In this document: in pieces, positions 9,114-19,891 of the stretch
Numbering within the stretch: the stretch's first letter is position 1
How the letters are laid out: every line of letters begins with the position of its first letter
Source of the DNA: Paracidovorax avenae ATCC 19860
GTDB taxonomy: Bacteria > Pseudomonadota > Gammaproteobacteria > Burkholderiales > Burkholderiaceae_C
Assembly: GCF_000176855.2 (NCBI RefSeq)
Contig: NC_015138.1
Location: 1,550,001 to 1,614,000, forward strand
Length of the DNA: 64,000 nt
Direction of reading: 5' to 3'
Position numbers and translations under genes: made by a program
Notes under the pieces: model-generated
Told to the model about the DNA's origin: nothing
Databases searched by the model: none
Seen by the model: only the letters and a program-made list of their open reading frames with translations

Positions 9114-9150
9114 ATAGTTCTATCCAATCGATTGAATGGAATCAATTAAT
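9114..9150 (+). promoter_or_regulatory. Candidate OxyR binding site upstream of ahpC
   Basis: Four tetranucleotides with exact 7-nt spacing, ATAG (9114-9117), CAAT (9125-9128), ATGG (9136-9139) and TAAT (9147-9150), follow the OxyR pattern ATAG-N7-CTAT-N7-ATAG-N7-CTAT. The first is perfect and each of the others is 3 of 4 or better at the key positions. It lies about 70 bp upstream of the ahpC start and abuts the predicted -35 element, as expected for an activator. OxyR itself is not in the window. Confidence 0.55.
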
Positions 9151-9179
9151 TGGATTGATTGGGCTGACGCCCCTAAACT
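9150..9179 (+). promoter_or_regulatory. Candidate sigma-70 promoter of ahpC
   Basis: TTGGAT (9150-9155) and TAAACT (9174-9179) are separated by 18 bp, about 41 bp upstream of the ATG. The -35 overlaps the end of the OxyR-like site. Prediction by eye only. Confidence 0.4.
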
Positions 9180-9220
9180 TCGTCTTGTCATTCAGCAACC
9201 CACCAACCGAGGAAACAGCA

Positions 9221-9796
9221 ATGTCCCTGATCAATACCCAAGTCCAGCCTTTCAAGACCGAAGCGTTCGTGAACCGCAATGGCAAGGGTGAGTTCATTAC
9301 CGTCACGGAAGAGAACCTGAAGGGCAAGTGGTCCGTGCTGATCTTCATGCCGGCCGCCTTCACGTTCAACTGCCCGACCGAGATCGAAGACGCTGCCGAC
9401 AACTACGCCGAGTTCCAGAAGGCCGGTGCCGAGGTCTACATCGTGACCACCGACACGCACTTCTCGCACAAGGTGTGGCACGAGACCTCCGACGCCGTCG
9501 GCAAGGCCAAGTTCCCCCTGGTCGGCGACCCGACGCACCAGCTGACCAACGCCTTCGGCGTGCACATCCCCGAAGAAGGCCTGGCACTGCGCGGCACCTT
9601 CGTGATCAACCCGGACGGCATCATCAAGACGATGGAAATCCACTCCAACGAGATCGCCCGCGACGTGTCGGAAACCCTGCGCAAGCTCAAGGCCGCCCAG
9701 TTCACCGCCGCCAACCCCGGCCAGGTGTGCCCCGCCAAGTGGAAGGAAGGCGCCAAGACCCTGACGCCTTCGCTGGACCTGGTCGGCAAGATCTAA
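9221..9796 (+). CDS. ahpC: Alkyl hydroperoxide reductase subunit C (peroxiredoxin)
   Basis: A 191-residue typical 2-Cys peroxiredoxin that reduces hydrogen peroxide and organic hydroperoxides in the cytoplasm. The peroxidatic Cys is in FTFNCPTE and the resolving Cys in GQVCPAKW near the C-terminus, followed by the usual LVGKI ending. The ATG at 9221 has a purine-rich site (GAGGAAACAGCA) just upstream; the longer frame to 8957 has no credible coding content. ahpF follows after a terminator-like hairpin, so the pair may be transcribed together with attenuation, giving excess AhpC over AhpF. Upstream control by OxyR is suggested by the site at 9114-9150. Confidence 0.96.
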   Translation: MSLINTQVQPFKTEAFVNRNGKGEFITVTEENLKGKWSVLIFMPAAFTFNCPTEIEDAADNYAEFQKAGAEVYIVTTDTHFSHKVWHETSDAVGKAKFPLVGDPTHQLTNAFGVHIPEEGLALRGTFVINPDGIIKTMEIHSNEIARDVSETLRKLKAAQFTAANPGQVCPAKWKEGAKTLTPSLDLVGKI

Positions 9797-9836
9797 TCGC
9801 CCGCGCGATCCGGAAGCGCCCCGCGCGCTTCCCCCG

Positions 9837-9884
9837 GCCGGACCCCCGCATGGCGCTCGCGCGCCGTGCCGTCCGGCTTTTTTT
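9837..9884 (+). terminator. Hairpin and T-run between ahpC and ahpF
   Basis: GCCGGAC (9837-9843) pairs with GTCCGGC (9871-9877), with an inner GGCGC/GCGCC stem in the loop, followed by seven T residues (9878-9884). It could terminate most ahpC transcripts and let a minority read into ahpF. Confidence 0.65.
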
Positions 9885-9939
9885 CGCCCGTTTTCCGGCC
9901 ATCCCGGGCCCCATAACTCGAAATACCTGAAGGACACCC

Positions 9940-11508
9940 ATGCTCGACGACCAACTCAAATCCCAACTTTCCGCCTATCTGGAGCGCGTGACGCAGTCGT
10001 TCGAGATCGTGGCGTCGCTGGACGGCAGCGAGACCTCCGTGCAGATGCGCGACCTGCTGGAAACCATCCAGTCCCTGCGCAGCGACAGGATCAGCCTGCG
10101 CACCGACGGCAACGATGCCCGCAAGCCGTCCTTCACTCTGCAGCGTGCCGGCACGCAGACGAGCCTGCGCTTCGCCGGCCTGCCGCTCGGCCATGAATTC
10201 ACCTCGCTCGTGCTGGCGCTGCTCTGGACGGGCGGCCACCCGCCGAAGGTGGAGCAGGACGTGATCGAGCAGGTGCAGGCGCTCGACGGCGACTTCGACT
10301 TCGAGGTGTACATGAGCCTGACGTGCCACAACTGCCCGGACGTGGTGCAGGCGCTGTCGCTCATGGCCATCCTCAACCCCCGCATCCGCACCACCGTGAT
10401 CGAGGGCGGCGCCTTCCAGCAGGAAGTGACCGACCGCGAGATCATGGCCGTGCCCATGGTCTTCCTCAACGGCCAGGTGTTCGGCTCCGGCCGCATGACC
10501 ATCGAGGAAATCGTCGGCAAGCTCGACACCGGCGCCGCGAAGCGCGAAGCCGCCAGGCTGTCCGCGAAGGAAGCGTTCGACGTGCTGATCGTCGGCGGTG
10601 GCCCGGCAGGTGCCGCGGCGGCCGTGTACGCCGCCCGCAAGGGCATCCGCACCGGCATCGCGGCCGAGCGCTTCGGCGGCCAGGTGAACGACACGCTGGA
10701 CATCGAGAACTACATCTCGGTCAGCAAGACCGACGGCCCGAAGTTCGCCGCCGCGCTGGAGCAGCACGTGCGCGACTACGAGGTGGACCTGATGAACCTG
10801 CAGCGCGCCCGCGCGCTCCGGCCCGCTGCCACCGAAGGCGGCCTGATCGAGGTCGAGCTGGAGAACGGCGGCACGCTCTCGTCCCGCACCGTGATCATTT
10901 CCACCGGTGCACGCTGGCGCAACATGAACGTGCCGGGCGAGGAGCAGTACCGCACCAAGGGCGTGACCTACTGCCCGCACTGCGACGGCCCGCTCTTCAA
11001 GGGCAAGCGCGTGGCGGTGATCGGCGGCGGCAACTCCGGCGTGGAGGCCGCGATCGACCTGGCCGGCGTGGTGGCCCACGTCACCGTGCTCGAATTCGCG
11101 GGCGAGCTGAAGGCCGACGCCGTGCTGCAGCGCAAGCTGCGCAGCCTGCCGAACGTGGACGTGATCCTCAACGCGCAGACCACCGAGGTGAAGGGCGACG
11201 GCAACCGCGTGACCGGCCTGAGCTACAAGGACCGCACGAACGACGAGCACCATGTGCTCGCCCTGGAAGGCATCTTCGTGCAGATCGGCCTGCTGCCCAA
11301 CACCGACTGGCTCAAGGGCACGGTGGACCTGTCGCGCTTCGGCGAGATCGTGGTGGACTCCCACGGCCGCACCAGCGTGCCGGGCGTGTTCGCGGCCGGC
11401 GACTGCACCACGGTGCCCTACAAGCAGATCATCATCGCGGCCGGCGAGGGCGCGAAGGCGGCGCTGGGCGCGTTCGACCACCTGATCCGCACGACCGCCC
11501 CGGCCTGA
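9940..11508 (+). CDS. ahpF: Alkyl hydroperoxide reductase subunit F (AhpC reductase)
   Basis: A 522-residue FAD-dependent NADH:peroxiredoxin reductase that recycles AhpC. The N-terminal double-thioredoxin-fold domain carries the CHNC pair at C129/C132. The FAD site is [17 protein letters not shown] (about residue 215). The second redox pair is CPHC at C345/C348, just before the NADH-binding [10 protein letters not shown]. These cysteine positions equal those of E. coli AhpF. GAAGGACACCC precedes the ATG. A terminator follows at 11537-11562. Confidence 0.97.
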   Translation: MLDDQLKSQLSAYLERVTQSFEIVASLDGSETSVQMRDLLETIQSLRSDRISLRTDGNDARKPSFTLQRAGTQTSLRFAGLPLGHEFTSLVLALLWTGGHPPKVEQDVIEQVQALDGDFDFEVYMSLTCHNCPDVVQALSLMAILNPRIRTTVIEGGAFQQEVTDREIMAVPMVFLNGQVFGSGRMTIEEIVGKLDTGAAKREAARLSAKEAFDVLIVGGGPAGAAAAVYAARKGIRTGIAAERFGGQVNDTLDIENYISVSKTDGPKFAAALEQHVRDYEVDLMNLQRARALRPAATEGGLIEVELENGGTLSSRTVIISTGARWRNMNVPGEEQYRTKGVTYCPHCDGPLFKGKRVAVIGGGNSGVEAAIDLAGVVAHVTVLEFAGELKADAVLQRKLRSLPNVDVILNAQTTEVKGDGNRVTGLSYKDRTNDEHHVLALEGIFVQIGLLPNTDWLKGTVDLSRFGEIVVDSHGRTSVPGVFAAGDCTTVPYKQIIIAAGEGAKAALGAFDHLIRTTAPA

Positions 11509-11536
11509 CGGCGCGCTGCGAAGCGGATGGAAAGAA

Positions 11537-11562
11537 GGGAGCGGCCTGGCCGCTCCCTTTTT
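11537..11562 (+). terminator. Intrinsic terminator of ahpF
   Basis: GGGAGCGG and CCGCTCCC form a perfect stem around a 5-nt loop, followed directly by five T residues, 29 bp after the ahpF stop. Confidence 0.88.
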
Positions 11563-11645
11563 CGTTGGCGCGCCTGCCACGTGGCAGCACCGCGGCACGG
11601 ACGCATCCCTTCACGCAGGAAGGGCTCGTGCACCATTTTGTGATT

Positions 11646-11664
11646 GATATTCATTCTCATATAC
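11646..11664 (+). promoter_or_regulatory. Fur-box-like site upstream of a small unknown gene
   Basis: The stretch GATATTCATTCTCATATAC matches the 19-bp Fur consensus at about 12 positions and lies in an isolated AT-rich patch about 84 bp upstream of the ATG at 11748. It closely resembles the site at 8288-8306 (both contain CATTCTCAT). Confidence 0.55.
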
Positions 11665-11747
11665 TTGCCGGCGGCAAGCCATGCATACGTCCCCGGGGCG
11701 CTGTTCCACGAGCCAGCCACACCAACGCACCTCCAGGAGTTCCCTGC

Positions 11748-12107
11748 ATGTCCGACGCCTCCCGTCCCTCCGCCAACCCGCTGCTCCATCCCTCCGAAGC
11801 CGAGCCGGGCCTGCCCTGCGCCGAGGCGCTGCTCGCCGGCACCCTGGCCCTCATGACCGGCTACGCGCACAGCGACCGCGCGGGCGACCGGGACGCCATG
11901 GGCCGCAAGATCGCCGCCCACCTGGAGAGCCTCGCGCGCATGGACGGTCTGTCCCCGCATTTCCGCACCATGGCAGGCAACCTGAACAACCGCTGGTCGC
12001 GGCGGCTGGGCCTGGCGGCGGGGGAGGGGGCTGCGGTGCAGGCTGGCCCGAGCGCTGCGGAGCTGCAGCGGCGGCTCTGGCATACGGCGCCAGCATCACT
12101 TCAGTGA
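11748..12107 (+). CDS. Hypothetical protein, probably iron-regulated
   Basis: A 119-residue soluble, helical protein with no signal peptide or membrane segment. Recognisable parts are LPCAEALLAGTLALMTGYAHS near residue 30 and MAGNLNNRWSRRL near residue 80. CTCCAGGAG sits 8-14 nt before the ATG. The Fur-box-like site upstream suggests induction on iron starvation, and it follows a storage/peroxide cluster. I do not recognise a named family. Reading the longer overlapping frame from 10323 is rejected because that frame is antisense-like noise over ahpF. Confidence 0.7.
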   Translation: MSDASRPSANPLLHPSEAEPGLPCAEALLAGTLALMTGYAHSDRAGDRDAMGRKIAAHLESLARMDGLSPHFRTMAGNLNNRWSRRLGLAAGEGAAVQAGPSAAELQRRLWHTAPASLQ

Positions 12108-12230
12108 GCCTTGTTGCAAGCGCTATTGCCACCCCGCGATTTTTCTAGAGGTTTGTCGAGCGGGAGGATTAGCGGATGCATGAGCTTGAACATCCCTGCC
12201 TCTAAAGATAGCGGGGCCGCTGAAGAAGGC

Positions 12231-12623
12231 TTACTTTCCCGGAGACTCTGCAGGTGCAGCCACATCGCTGGGCAGAGGCCATTCAGCAATCAACGGAATG
12301 TCAACGCTGGTGGGCGACCAGCGAATCTGTTCGACCAATTGCACGGCTTCGATATCTTGCTCTTGCAGCACTTGGCCTTTCCACGTCTGGAGCCGTACGA
12401 AACCCGGTGCGTCCCCCGCGGAGCCCGGAAACATAAGCCAGGGCATATTTGTGCGAAATACTGCGACTCGAAAGCGTTCATCAGGACTGACGAAGGTTTT
12501 GTAAATGCTTGAGCAGCACAACTTGCGTCCGCTGGGTGTGAACCACAGCCATGTGCAAGCTCCCAAGATTACTAGAAAAAGTAATGCTATAAGCCCATGG
12601 TGATTTGACTTTTTCATGTGCAT
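12231..12623 (-). CDS. Hypothetical membrane-anchored protein (possible immunity protein)
   Basis: About 130 residues: a short basic N-terminus, one hydrophobic helix (residues about 10-28, GLIALLFLVILGACTWLWF), then a periplasmic domain with the motifs FVSPDERFRVAVF and MPWLMFPGSAGDAPGFV. A Cys inside the helix (GAC) could be a lipobox but the segment fits a signal anchor better. The start is 4 nt after the stop of the DUF6402-type gene, so the two are translationally coupled. GC content is well below the core. The arrangement of a larger cytoplasmic-type protein followed by a small anchored protein resembles effector/immunity pairs. That role is inference. Confidence 0.65.
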   Translation of the reverse strand: MHMKKSNHHGLIALLFLVILGACTWLWFTPSGRKLCCSSIYKTFVSPDERFRVAVFRTNMPWLMFPGSAGDAPGFVRLQTWKGQVLQEQDIEAVQLVEQIRWSPTSVDIPLIAEWPLPSDVAAPAESPGK

Positions 12624-12627
12624 CTGG

Positions 12628-13431
12628 TCAACGTTTAAACGTAAAAGTATTATTCGTGCTTTGCTTCAAGATGCGCATGTCGGAATAAACAATATAATCG
12701 CAGCTTCTTCCGTTGGACGAGCGCCAATTTCTAAAATCTGAATTATGGACGTTGAATCCTCCATTTAGGCTGGTGCGACCTACGCTATTGGTTTCAAAAT
12801 TCCAGTTGCCGAGATCCTGGTCTTCTCCAGGCCGGTCGTTAAAGTCGTAGGAGTCTCTGACGTATATGCCCACCTCCTCGATCGTCACCAAGTAATTTCC
12901 AGTTGGCATCTTGATTGGGGGTCCTGATTTCACCTCTTTCTCTGCCATCTCGGCTTCTACATTGCCTCCCAGCACTAGACGGAAAGTGAAATTTCCCAAT
13001 GATGCCCGAAGATCATCCATAGGGCCTATCAGCATATCCATGATGCCACCCACTATGCGGAATTGAATGGCTTCATCGTCCATTGCCTGCGGCATTCTGG
13101 GTATGAGAAAGCGATGACTCCCGTTGCTTAATGTATTTTTTCTTGTGAGTAATTTGATGATTTCTCGGCGTGCTGCGTCATTCATCCATATACGCTCTGC
13201 GACTAGCGTGTCGTAGACTTGGCGAGCGCGGGAAAAGCTGAGCACCCAATCCATGGTAACTATATCTGTCGATGGAGGTCCGCTGGCAGGTACATTATTT
13301 GCAGCGCCTGCAAACCATCTCTCCATCAGCTTTGCTCCACGCTGCCAGTTGTTTGCAAGCATTACGCTGGGTATTTTTGTGATGTCCAGGGTGGGCGTGG
13401 TTTTTGGCGATTGCTTTTTGGGGTCCTGCAT
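12628..13431 (-). CDS. DUF6402-like protein
   Basis: A 267-residue soluble protein in an AT-rich patch, with no signal peptide and no membrane helix. I assign it tentatively to DUF6402 from memory, based on the central part (FRIVGGIMDMLIGPMDDLRA) and the C-terminal region beginning YLVTIEEVGIYVRDSYDF, which looks like a beta-rich domain. Members of such families often occur in Rhs/VgrG accessory loci of Burkholderiales, but none of those partners is here. The start at 13431 lies 134 bp from the left end of an IS element, so an upstream partner or an N-terminal extension may have been lost. Function unknown. Confidence 0.65.
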   Translation of the reverse strand: MQDPKKQSPKTTPTLDITKIPSVMLANNWQRGAKLMERWFAGAANNVPASGPPSTDIVTMDWVLSFSRARQVYDTLVAERIWMNDAARREIIKLLTRKNTLSNGSHRFLIPRMPQAMDDEAIQFRIVGGIMDMLIGPMDDLRASLGNFTFRLVLGGNVEAEMAEKEVKSGPPIKMPTGNYLVTIEEVGIYVRDSYDFNDRPGEDQDLGNWNFETNSVGRTSLNGGFNVHNSDFRNWRSSNGRSCDYIVYSDMRILKQSTNNTFTFKR

Positions 13432-13565
13432 CTCTACTTCGGAGAATAAAAATAATTTCCGATTTGAGCATGCTTTTCAATCTTCAGTTGGTGATTTTAG
13501 GTTTGGAAAAATAAAGGAGATCTTTGGGTTGAATAAATTCTTGTCATATTTTGACAGTGATGATA

Positions 13566-13581
13566 GGGAACCTCTCAAAAC
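13566..13581 (+). repeat. IS left terminal inverted repeat
   Basis: GGGAACCTCTCAAAAC; it matches the inverted right end (GGGAGCCTCTCACAAC) at 14 of 16 positions. GATA precedes it directly. Confidence 0.85.
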
Positions 13582-13629
13582 CCGGCCACTCCCTTGTTCA
13601 CCGACAAGACCTGAGCCGTCCTCCTTGCC

Positions 13630-14718
13630 ATGATCTCTCCTCGCAGCGCCTTGAAGTTCGATCTGTTTGCCGAGGCGTCGCGCCAGCATAAGAGAGATGA
13701 AGTGGGCGATCCGTTGCAGGTGATCGCGCGGCACATCGACTTCGCCGAGCTGGCGCGGCTGGTGGATGCACTCATCGAGCGCGGCGATGGCCGCAAGGGT
13801 GGTCGGCCGGCCTATCCCATCGAGGTGATGGTGCGCATCCTGGTCTTGAAGCGCCTGTACAACCTGTCGGACGAGCAGATGGAATACCAGTTGCTGGACC
13901 GGGCGAGCTATCAGCGCTTTTGTCTGCTGCAAGACGCGATGAACGTGCCGGACCGCAACACGATCTGGCGCTTCGGCGAGCGGCTGGGCGTTGACGGGGC
14001 GACGGCGTTGTTCCAGGGTGTGGATGCGCAACTGCACCGCCATGGCTACATCGCCCGTGGCGGACAGGCCATCGATGCCACGCTGGTGCCCGCGCCCCGC
14101 CAGCGCCTGGACAGGCAGGAGCGCGAGGCCCTGGCCGAAGGCAGAACGCCCGATTGGAGCGAGGCCGAGCGCCGGCAAAAGGATGTGGACGCCACGCACA
14201 CGAAGAAGCACGGCAAGGGCTACTTCGGCTACAAGCTCAGCGTGAGCGTGGACCTCAAGCACGGCTTCATCCGCAGGATCGCCACGGGCACGGCCAGCGA
14301 GCATGACGGACACCACTTCGACGAGGTGCTGGACCTGCACAACACCGGGCGTGCAGTGCATACGGACAAGGCCTACGCGAGCCGGCAGCGCCAGCAGCTA
14401 CTCAAGGTGCTGGGCTTGGTGGACGCGATGCAACGCAGGGCTCGGCCGGGCAAGCCACTGAGCGAGTGCCAGCAAAGGCGCAACCAGCGCATCGCAAAGA
14501 AGCGTGCCAAGGTGGAGCATGTGTTTGCCGGTCTCCGTCACCTGGGCGGCAAGTTCGTTCGCACGATCGGGCAGACCCGCGCCACGGTGGCGATGACGAT
14601 GATGGCTGCCTGCTACAACCTCAAGCGCCTGGCGTCGTTCCTGCATCGGCAAGTGGATGCGTTCTTCAAGCCATCGGCTGCCAAGGCACGGGTGCGCCTG
14701 CAACCGTCAAAAGCGTGA
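13630..14718 (+). CDS. IS5-family transposase (DDE)
   Basis: A 362-residue cytoplasmic DDE transposase. The N-terminal part is an IS5-type DNA-binding domain (DLFAEASRQHKRDEVGDPL, then YPIEVMVRILVLKRLYNLSD). The catalytic triad is D149 (QAIDATLV), D246 (VHTDKAYASR) and E296 (RAKVEHVFAGL). The ending with FVRTIGQTRATVAMTMMAACYNLKRL is the usual Y-(2)-R-type IS5 C-terminal region. The gene is complete, with no frameshift, and fills the element between the terminal repeats. Confidence 0.95.
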   Translation: MISPRSALKFDLFAEASRQHKRDEVGDPLQVIARHIDFAELARLVDALIERGDGRKGGRPAYPIEVMVRILVLKRLYNLSDEQMEYQLLDRASYQRFCLLQDAMNVPDRNTIWRFGERLGVDGATALFQGVDAQLHRHGYIARGGQAIDATLVPAPRQRLDRQEREALAEGRTPDWSEAERRQKDVDATHTKKHGKGYFGYKLSVSVDLKHGFIRRIATGTASEHDGHHFDEVLDLHNTGRAVHTDKAYASRQRQQLLKVLGLVDAMQRRARPGKPLSECQQRRNQRIAKKRAKVEHVFAGLRHLGGKFVRTIGQTRATVAMTMMAACYNLKRLASFLHRQVDAFFKPSAAKARVRLQPSKA

Positions 14719-14835
14719 GCCTTGCGGGGGGCAAAGGCCCCTGTACATGGGCTGCGTCCCACCCACCGAGCAGGTGTCCGAGCGCATTCGGGGCGCTGGA
14801 ATCTGACGACACGCCGGAAAAACTGGCTGGTGGCG

Positions 14836-14851
14836 GTTGTGAGAGGCTCCC
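14836..14851 (-). repeat. IS right terminal inverted repeat
   Basis: Right end of the element, inverted copy of the left terminus with two mismatches. GATA follows it directly (14852-14855). Confidence 0.85.
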
Positions 14852-14898
14852 GATAGTGCGGTTTCGTTCAAGGGCGATGCTTGAATAATTTCTTTGGG

Positions 14899-15819
14899 TC
14901 ACAGAGGCCGCGTACCCCGGCAACGCGGGTAACCCGAGCATCCCCAGAACCCATGCCCCGCCGACGCCCCGCGCCGGGCGACCCGGCGCACCATCGGCTG
15001 CGCGCACACGGGGCAACTGGGCGGCGCCTCGGTCCCGGAGGTTGGATCAGAAGCGGGAGGGGCAGTGGGTTCATTGCCTGCCGGCTGCTCCGCGGGCCGG
15101 GCCTGCGTCTGCGCCTGTGGCTGGGGCCGTGCCTGAGGCTCCGGCGCGGACCGCCCCTGCCGTATCAGCCGCAGCAGCGCGGGCCCGTCGATCAACTGGA
15201 TATTGCGCCCGCTGGCGAATTCCGTGGCCTCCTGCGTGAAGCTGCCCGACGTCACGACGAAGCCGCCCGCCGAGCCGCGCGCGGCCATGACGCCGTACAA
15301 CTCGCGCACCACGCTGACGCCGACCTTGAACGCCTTCCATTGCTTGCATTGCACTAGGAACTTCTCGCCGGCCTTGCCGAGCACGAGATCGACGCCCCCG
15401 TCCGCGCCGCCGCCACCCGTTTCCGCCACCAGGTAGCCCTGCCGCCGGAAGCCTTCGCCCACGAGCCTTTCGAATTCCTTCCAGTCCATGCCGTGCAGCG
15501 CGTCGGCCGCCGTGCTGCGGCATGCGGTGTCGATCAGCCGGCGACGCTCGCGCCGGCGCACGGCGGACGCCAGGGCGCCCATGGCGCAGATGAGCGGCAC
15601 GATGAACTGCCCGGCGTAGGCCAACCCTCGCCAGATCCCGTGGGTGGCCAGGTGCGTGATGTCCTGCGGCGCGCTCGCCGCCGGCAACGGGGCGTTGGCC
15701 AGCCGGTTCAGCACCACGTAGCCCAGGATGGCGAGCAGCACGCCCACCCACCAGGGCAGCCATGCCACCAGTTCCATCAGGTCATCCAGGACGGATGTCT
15801 TCCCTCTTCTTCTCGCCAT
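14899..15819 (-). CDS. Membrane-anchored Mrr-like restriction endonuclease with C-terminal zinc finger
   Basis: About 306 residues. Two hydrophobic segments (about 20-41 and 63-86) precede a PD-(D/E)xK nuclease domain of the Mrr type: MDWKEFERLVGEGFRRQGY, then D144 (ADGGVDLVL) and Q157-C-K159 (LVQCKQWK). A Pro/Gln/Ala-rich linker (about 225-270) leads to a topoisomerase-type zinc ribbon (CPVCAQPM, then GFWGCSGYPRCRG). The ATG at 15819 has GGAGG upstream. In the Mrr family this domain cuts modified DNA. The membrane anchor suggests it acts at the envelope, perhaps on incoming DNA, or is a housekeeping member. It lies next to the IS insertion. Confidence 0.85.
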   Translation of the reverse strand: MARRRGKTSVLDDLMELVAWLPWWVGVLLAILGYVVLNRLANAPLPAASAPQDITHLATHGIWRGLAYAGQFIVPLICAMGALASAVRRRERRRLIDTACRSTAADALHGMDWKEFERLVGEGFRRQGYLVAETGGGGADGGVDLVLGKAGEKFLVQCKQWKAFKVGVSVVRELYGVMAARGSAGGFVVTSGSFTQEATEFASGRNIQLIDGPALLRLIRQGRSAPEPQARPQPQAQTQARPAEQPAGNEPTAPPASDPTSGTEAPPSCPVCAQPMVRRVARRGASAGHGFWGCSGYPRCRGTRPL

Positions 15820-15947
15820 GGCGGCTTCCTCCCTTATTCTCTCTTGTGCGGAGATTCTGCAATATTTCCCGTCGCGCGCCAGCCCGGCCACATGTGCCGC
15901 CCGTTGGCGCCGCGGGGTGTCTTTTCCCCTCCACTCCCGGCTGAACG

Positions 15948-16379
15948 ATGAATGTGGCGCTGGACTTGATCGGTGAACGTGGCTGTGGGTTCGTGCGCGT
16001 GTCCGCCGTGGGCCGCCATGGCACTGCGCTGGTGCGACTGCTGGAATCCTTCGGCCTGCAGCCCGATGCCGGTGCGCTGTCCGAAGTGACGCGCGAGGTG
16101 GCCGCCGCCTGCGTCAGCGCATTGCTGTGGCGCGACATGGCGTACGGCGTCGAGCTGATGCCCCGGGAGCGGGCCGCTGCCCATGCGAACCGCTTCCTGG
16201 AGGAGTGCGCCGCGGAGGGGGCCAGCTTCTTCACCAACGGCCGGTGGGACCTGTACCACGACGGAGGAGGAGGGGCCCCCTCCACCTGGTCGCCGCTCAC
16301 CTCCGCGACCTTCAGCGCGGCGGTCCTGGTGGTGTGCCCCGCGGGGGCCACCTGCCTGCTGGTGGAAGACGAGGACTGA
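15948..16379 (+). CDS. Hypothetical protein
   Basis: A 143-residue soluble protein with no signal peptide. It has helical segments (ALVRLLESFGL; SEVTREVAAACVSALLWRDMAYGVEL; RAAAHANRFLEECAAEG) and a C-terminal beta-like part (FTNGRWDLYHDGG, AAVLVVCPAGATCLLVEDED). I do not recognise it. It is divergent from the Mrr-like gene and converges on ppsR with a 9-bp gap. Codon use is like the core genome, so it is probably a real, lineage-specific gene. Confidence 0.6.
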   Translation: MNVALDLIGERGCGFVRVSAVGRHGTALVRLLESFGLQPDAGALSEVTREVAAACVSALLWRDMAYGVELMPRERAAAHANRFLEECAAEGASFFTNGRWDLYHDGGGGAPSTWSPLTSATFSAAVLVVCPAGATCLLVEDED

Positions 16380-16388
16380 CGGCGGAGG

Positions 16389-17210
16389 TCAATACACCAG
16401 CCGCTCCGGCCGCACCTCCTGCAGGATGGTCGTCGCGATCTCCTCGATGCTCTTGGTGGTGGTCGAGAGCCAGCGGATGCCCGAGCGCCGCATCATCGCC
16501 TCGGCCTCGGCCACCTCGTGGCGGCAGTTGGCGAGGTCGGCGTATTTCGAGCCCGGCCGGCGTTCGTTGCGGATCTGCGAGAGCCGCTCGGGCAGGATGG
16601 TGAGGCCGAAGATCTTCTTGCGGTGCGGCTCCAGCGCGGGCGGCAGCTGCCGGCGCTCGAAATCCTCGGGGATGAGCGGGTAGTTGGCCACCTTCAGGCC
16701 GCACTGCATGGCCAGGTAGAGGCTGGTGGGGGTCTTGCCGCTGCGCGACACGCCCACCAGGATCACGTCGGCGCCGTTCAGGTCGCGGTGGCTCTGGCCG
16801 TCGTCGTGGTCCAGGCTGAAGTTGATGGCCTCGATGCGGTCGGTGTATTCCTTGCTCAGGCTCACGTCCGCGAAGCGGCCCACGCGGTGCAGCGACTTGA
16901 TGCCCAGCTCGCCTTCCAGCGGGCGGATGAAGGTGCCGAACATGTCCAGCAGCATGCCCTGGCAGTTCTCCTGGATGATGCGCAGTACGCTCATGTTGAC
17001 CAGGGTGGTGAACACGATGGGCTTCTTGCCCTCCAGCTCGGCCGTGTGGTTGATGCGGCGCACGGCCTGGTGGGCCTTGTCCTCGGTATCGATGAACGGC
17101 AGGCGCACGTGGCGCGGCTTGATGTCGAACTGCGCCAGGATGGCGTTGCCGAAGGTCTCGGCGGTGATGCCGGTGCCGTCGGAGATGAAGAATACGGTGC
17201 GCGTGTGCAT
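16389..17210 (-). CDS. ppsR: PEP synthase regulatory protein (bifunctional kinase/pyrophosphorylase)
   Basis: A 273-residue member of the PSRP/DUF299 family, which inactivates PpsA by ADP-dependent phosphorylation of a Thr next to the catalytic His and reactivates it by phosphate-dependent pyrophosphorylation. It begins with [17 protein letters not shown], and the P-loop is GVSRSGKT near residue 153. The family C-terminal segment ([20 protein letters not shown]) is present. Length is normal for the family. It is divergent from ppsA across 274 bp, the standard arrangement that pairs the enzyme with its regulator. Confidence 0.96.
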   Translation of the reverse strand: MHTRTVFFISDGTGITAETFGNAILAQFDIKPRHVRLPFIDTEDKAHQAVRRINHTAELEGKKPIVFTTLVNMSVLRIIQENCQGMLLDMFGTFIRPLEGELGIKSLHRVGRFADVSLSKEYTDRIEAINFSLDHDDGQSHRDLNGADVILVGVSRSGKTPTSLYLAMQCGLKVANYPLIPEDFERRQLPPALEPHRKKIFGLTILPERLSQIRNERRPGSKYADLANCRHEVAEAEAMMRRSGIRWLSTTTKSIEEIATTILQEVRPERLVY

Positions 17211-17310
17211 GGATGGGTCGGGGCTTTCCGCGGTGATCGTTCGCTGGGTGGGCTGCTGGCTGGACCGGGGGGCCGGCCGTGTCCCACAAGCGCCTTGCGG
17301 CCGGCCGCCC

Positions 17311-17316
17311 TACAAT
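17311..17316 (+). promoter_or_regulatory. Candidate -10 element for ppsA
   Basis: TACAAT in an otherwise GC-rich intergenic region, about 170 bp upstream of ppsA. No convincing -35 is seen at the right spacing, so this is only a suggestion. Confidence 0.3.
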
Positions 17317-17484
17317 CGCGCCCATTATTCCCATTTCCACCATGCACGCGCCCGGCCCACAACCAGAACAGCCAAGCCACAGCGTGTCGTGCATGCGTGA
17401 AGACGGCGCCCCCGCCAGCCCGCCTCCGCGCACGGGCGGCCTCCTGGGGCGCGCAGACCCGGTTTCAACTTCTGGAGCTTTCCC

Positions 17485-19875
<2,391 letters not shown>

Positions 19876-19891
19876 CGGCGCACGCCGGACC

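Larger units (their letters stand above)
13566..14851 (+). mobile_element. IS5-family insertion sequence, intact
   Basis: A 1286-bp element bounded by 16-bp imperfect inverted repeats (14 of 16 identical) and flanked on both sides by the same 4 bases, GATA (13562-13565 and 14852-14855), a target duplication. It holds one full-length DDE transposase gene. The internal GC content is higher than in the AT-rich DNA to its left. With complete ends, uninterrupted transposase and an exact duplication, insertion was probably recent and the element may be active. Confidence 0.88.
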
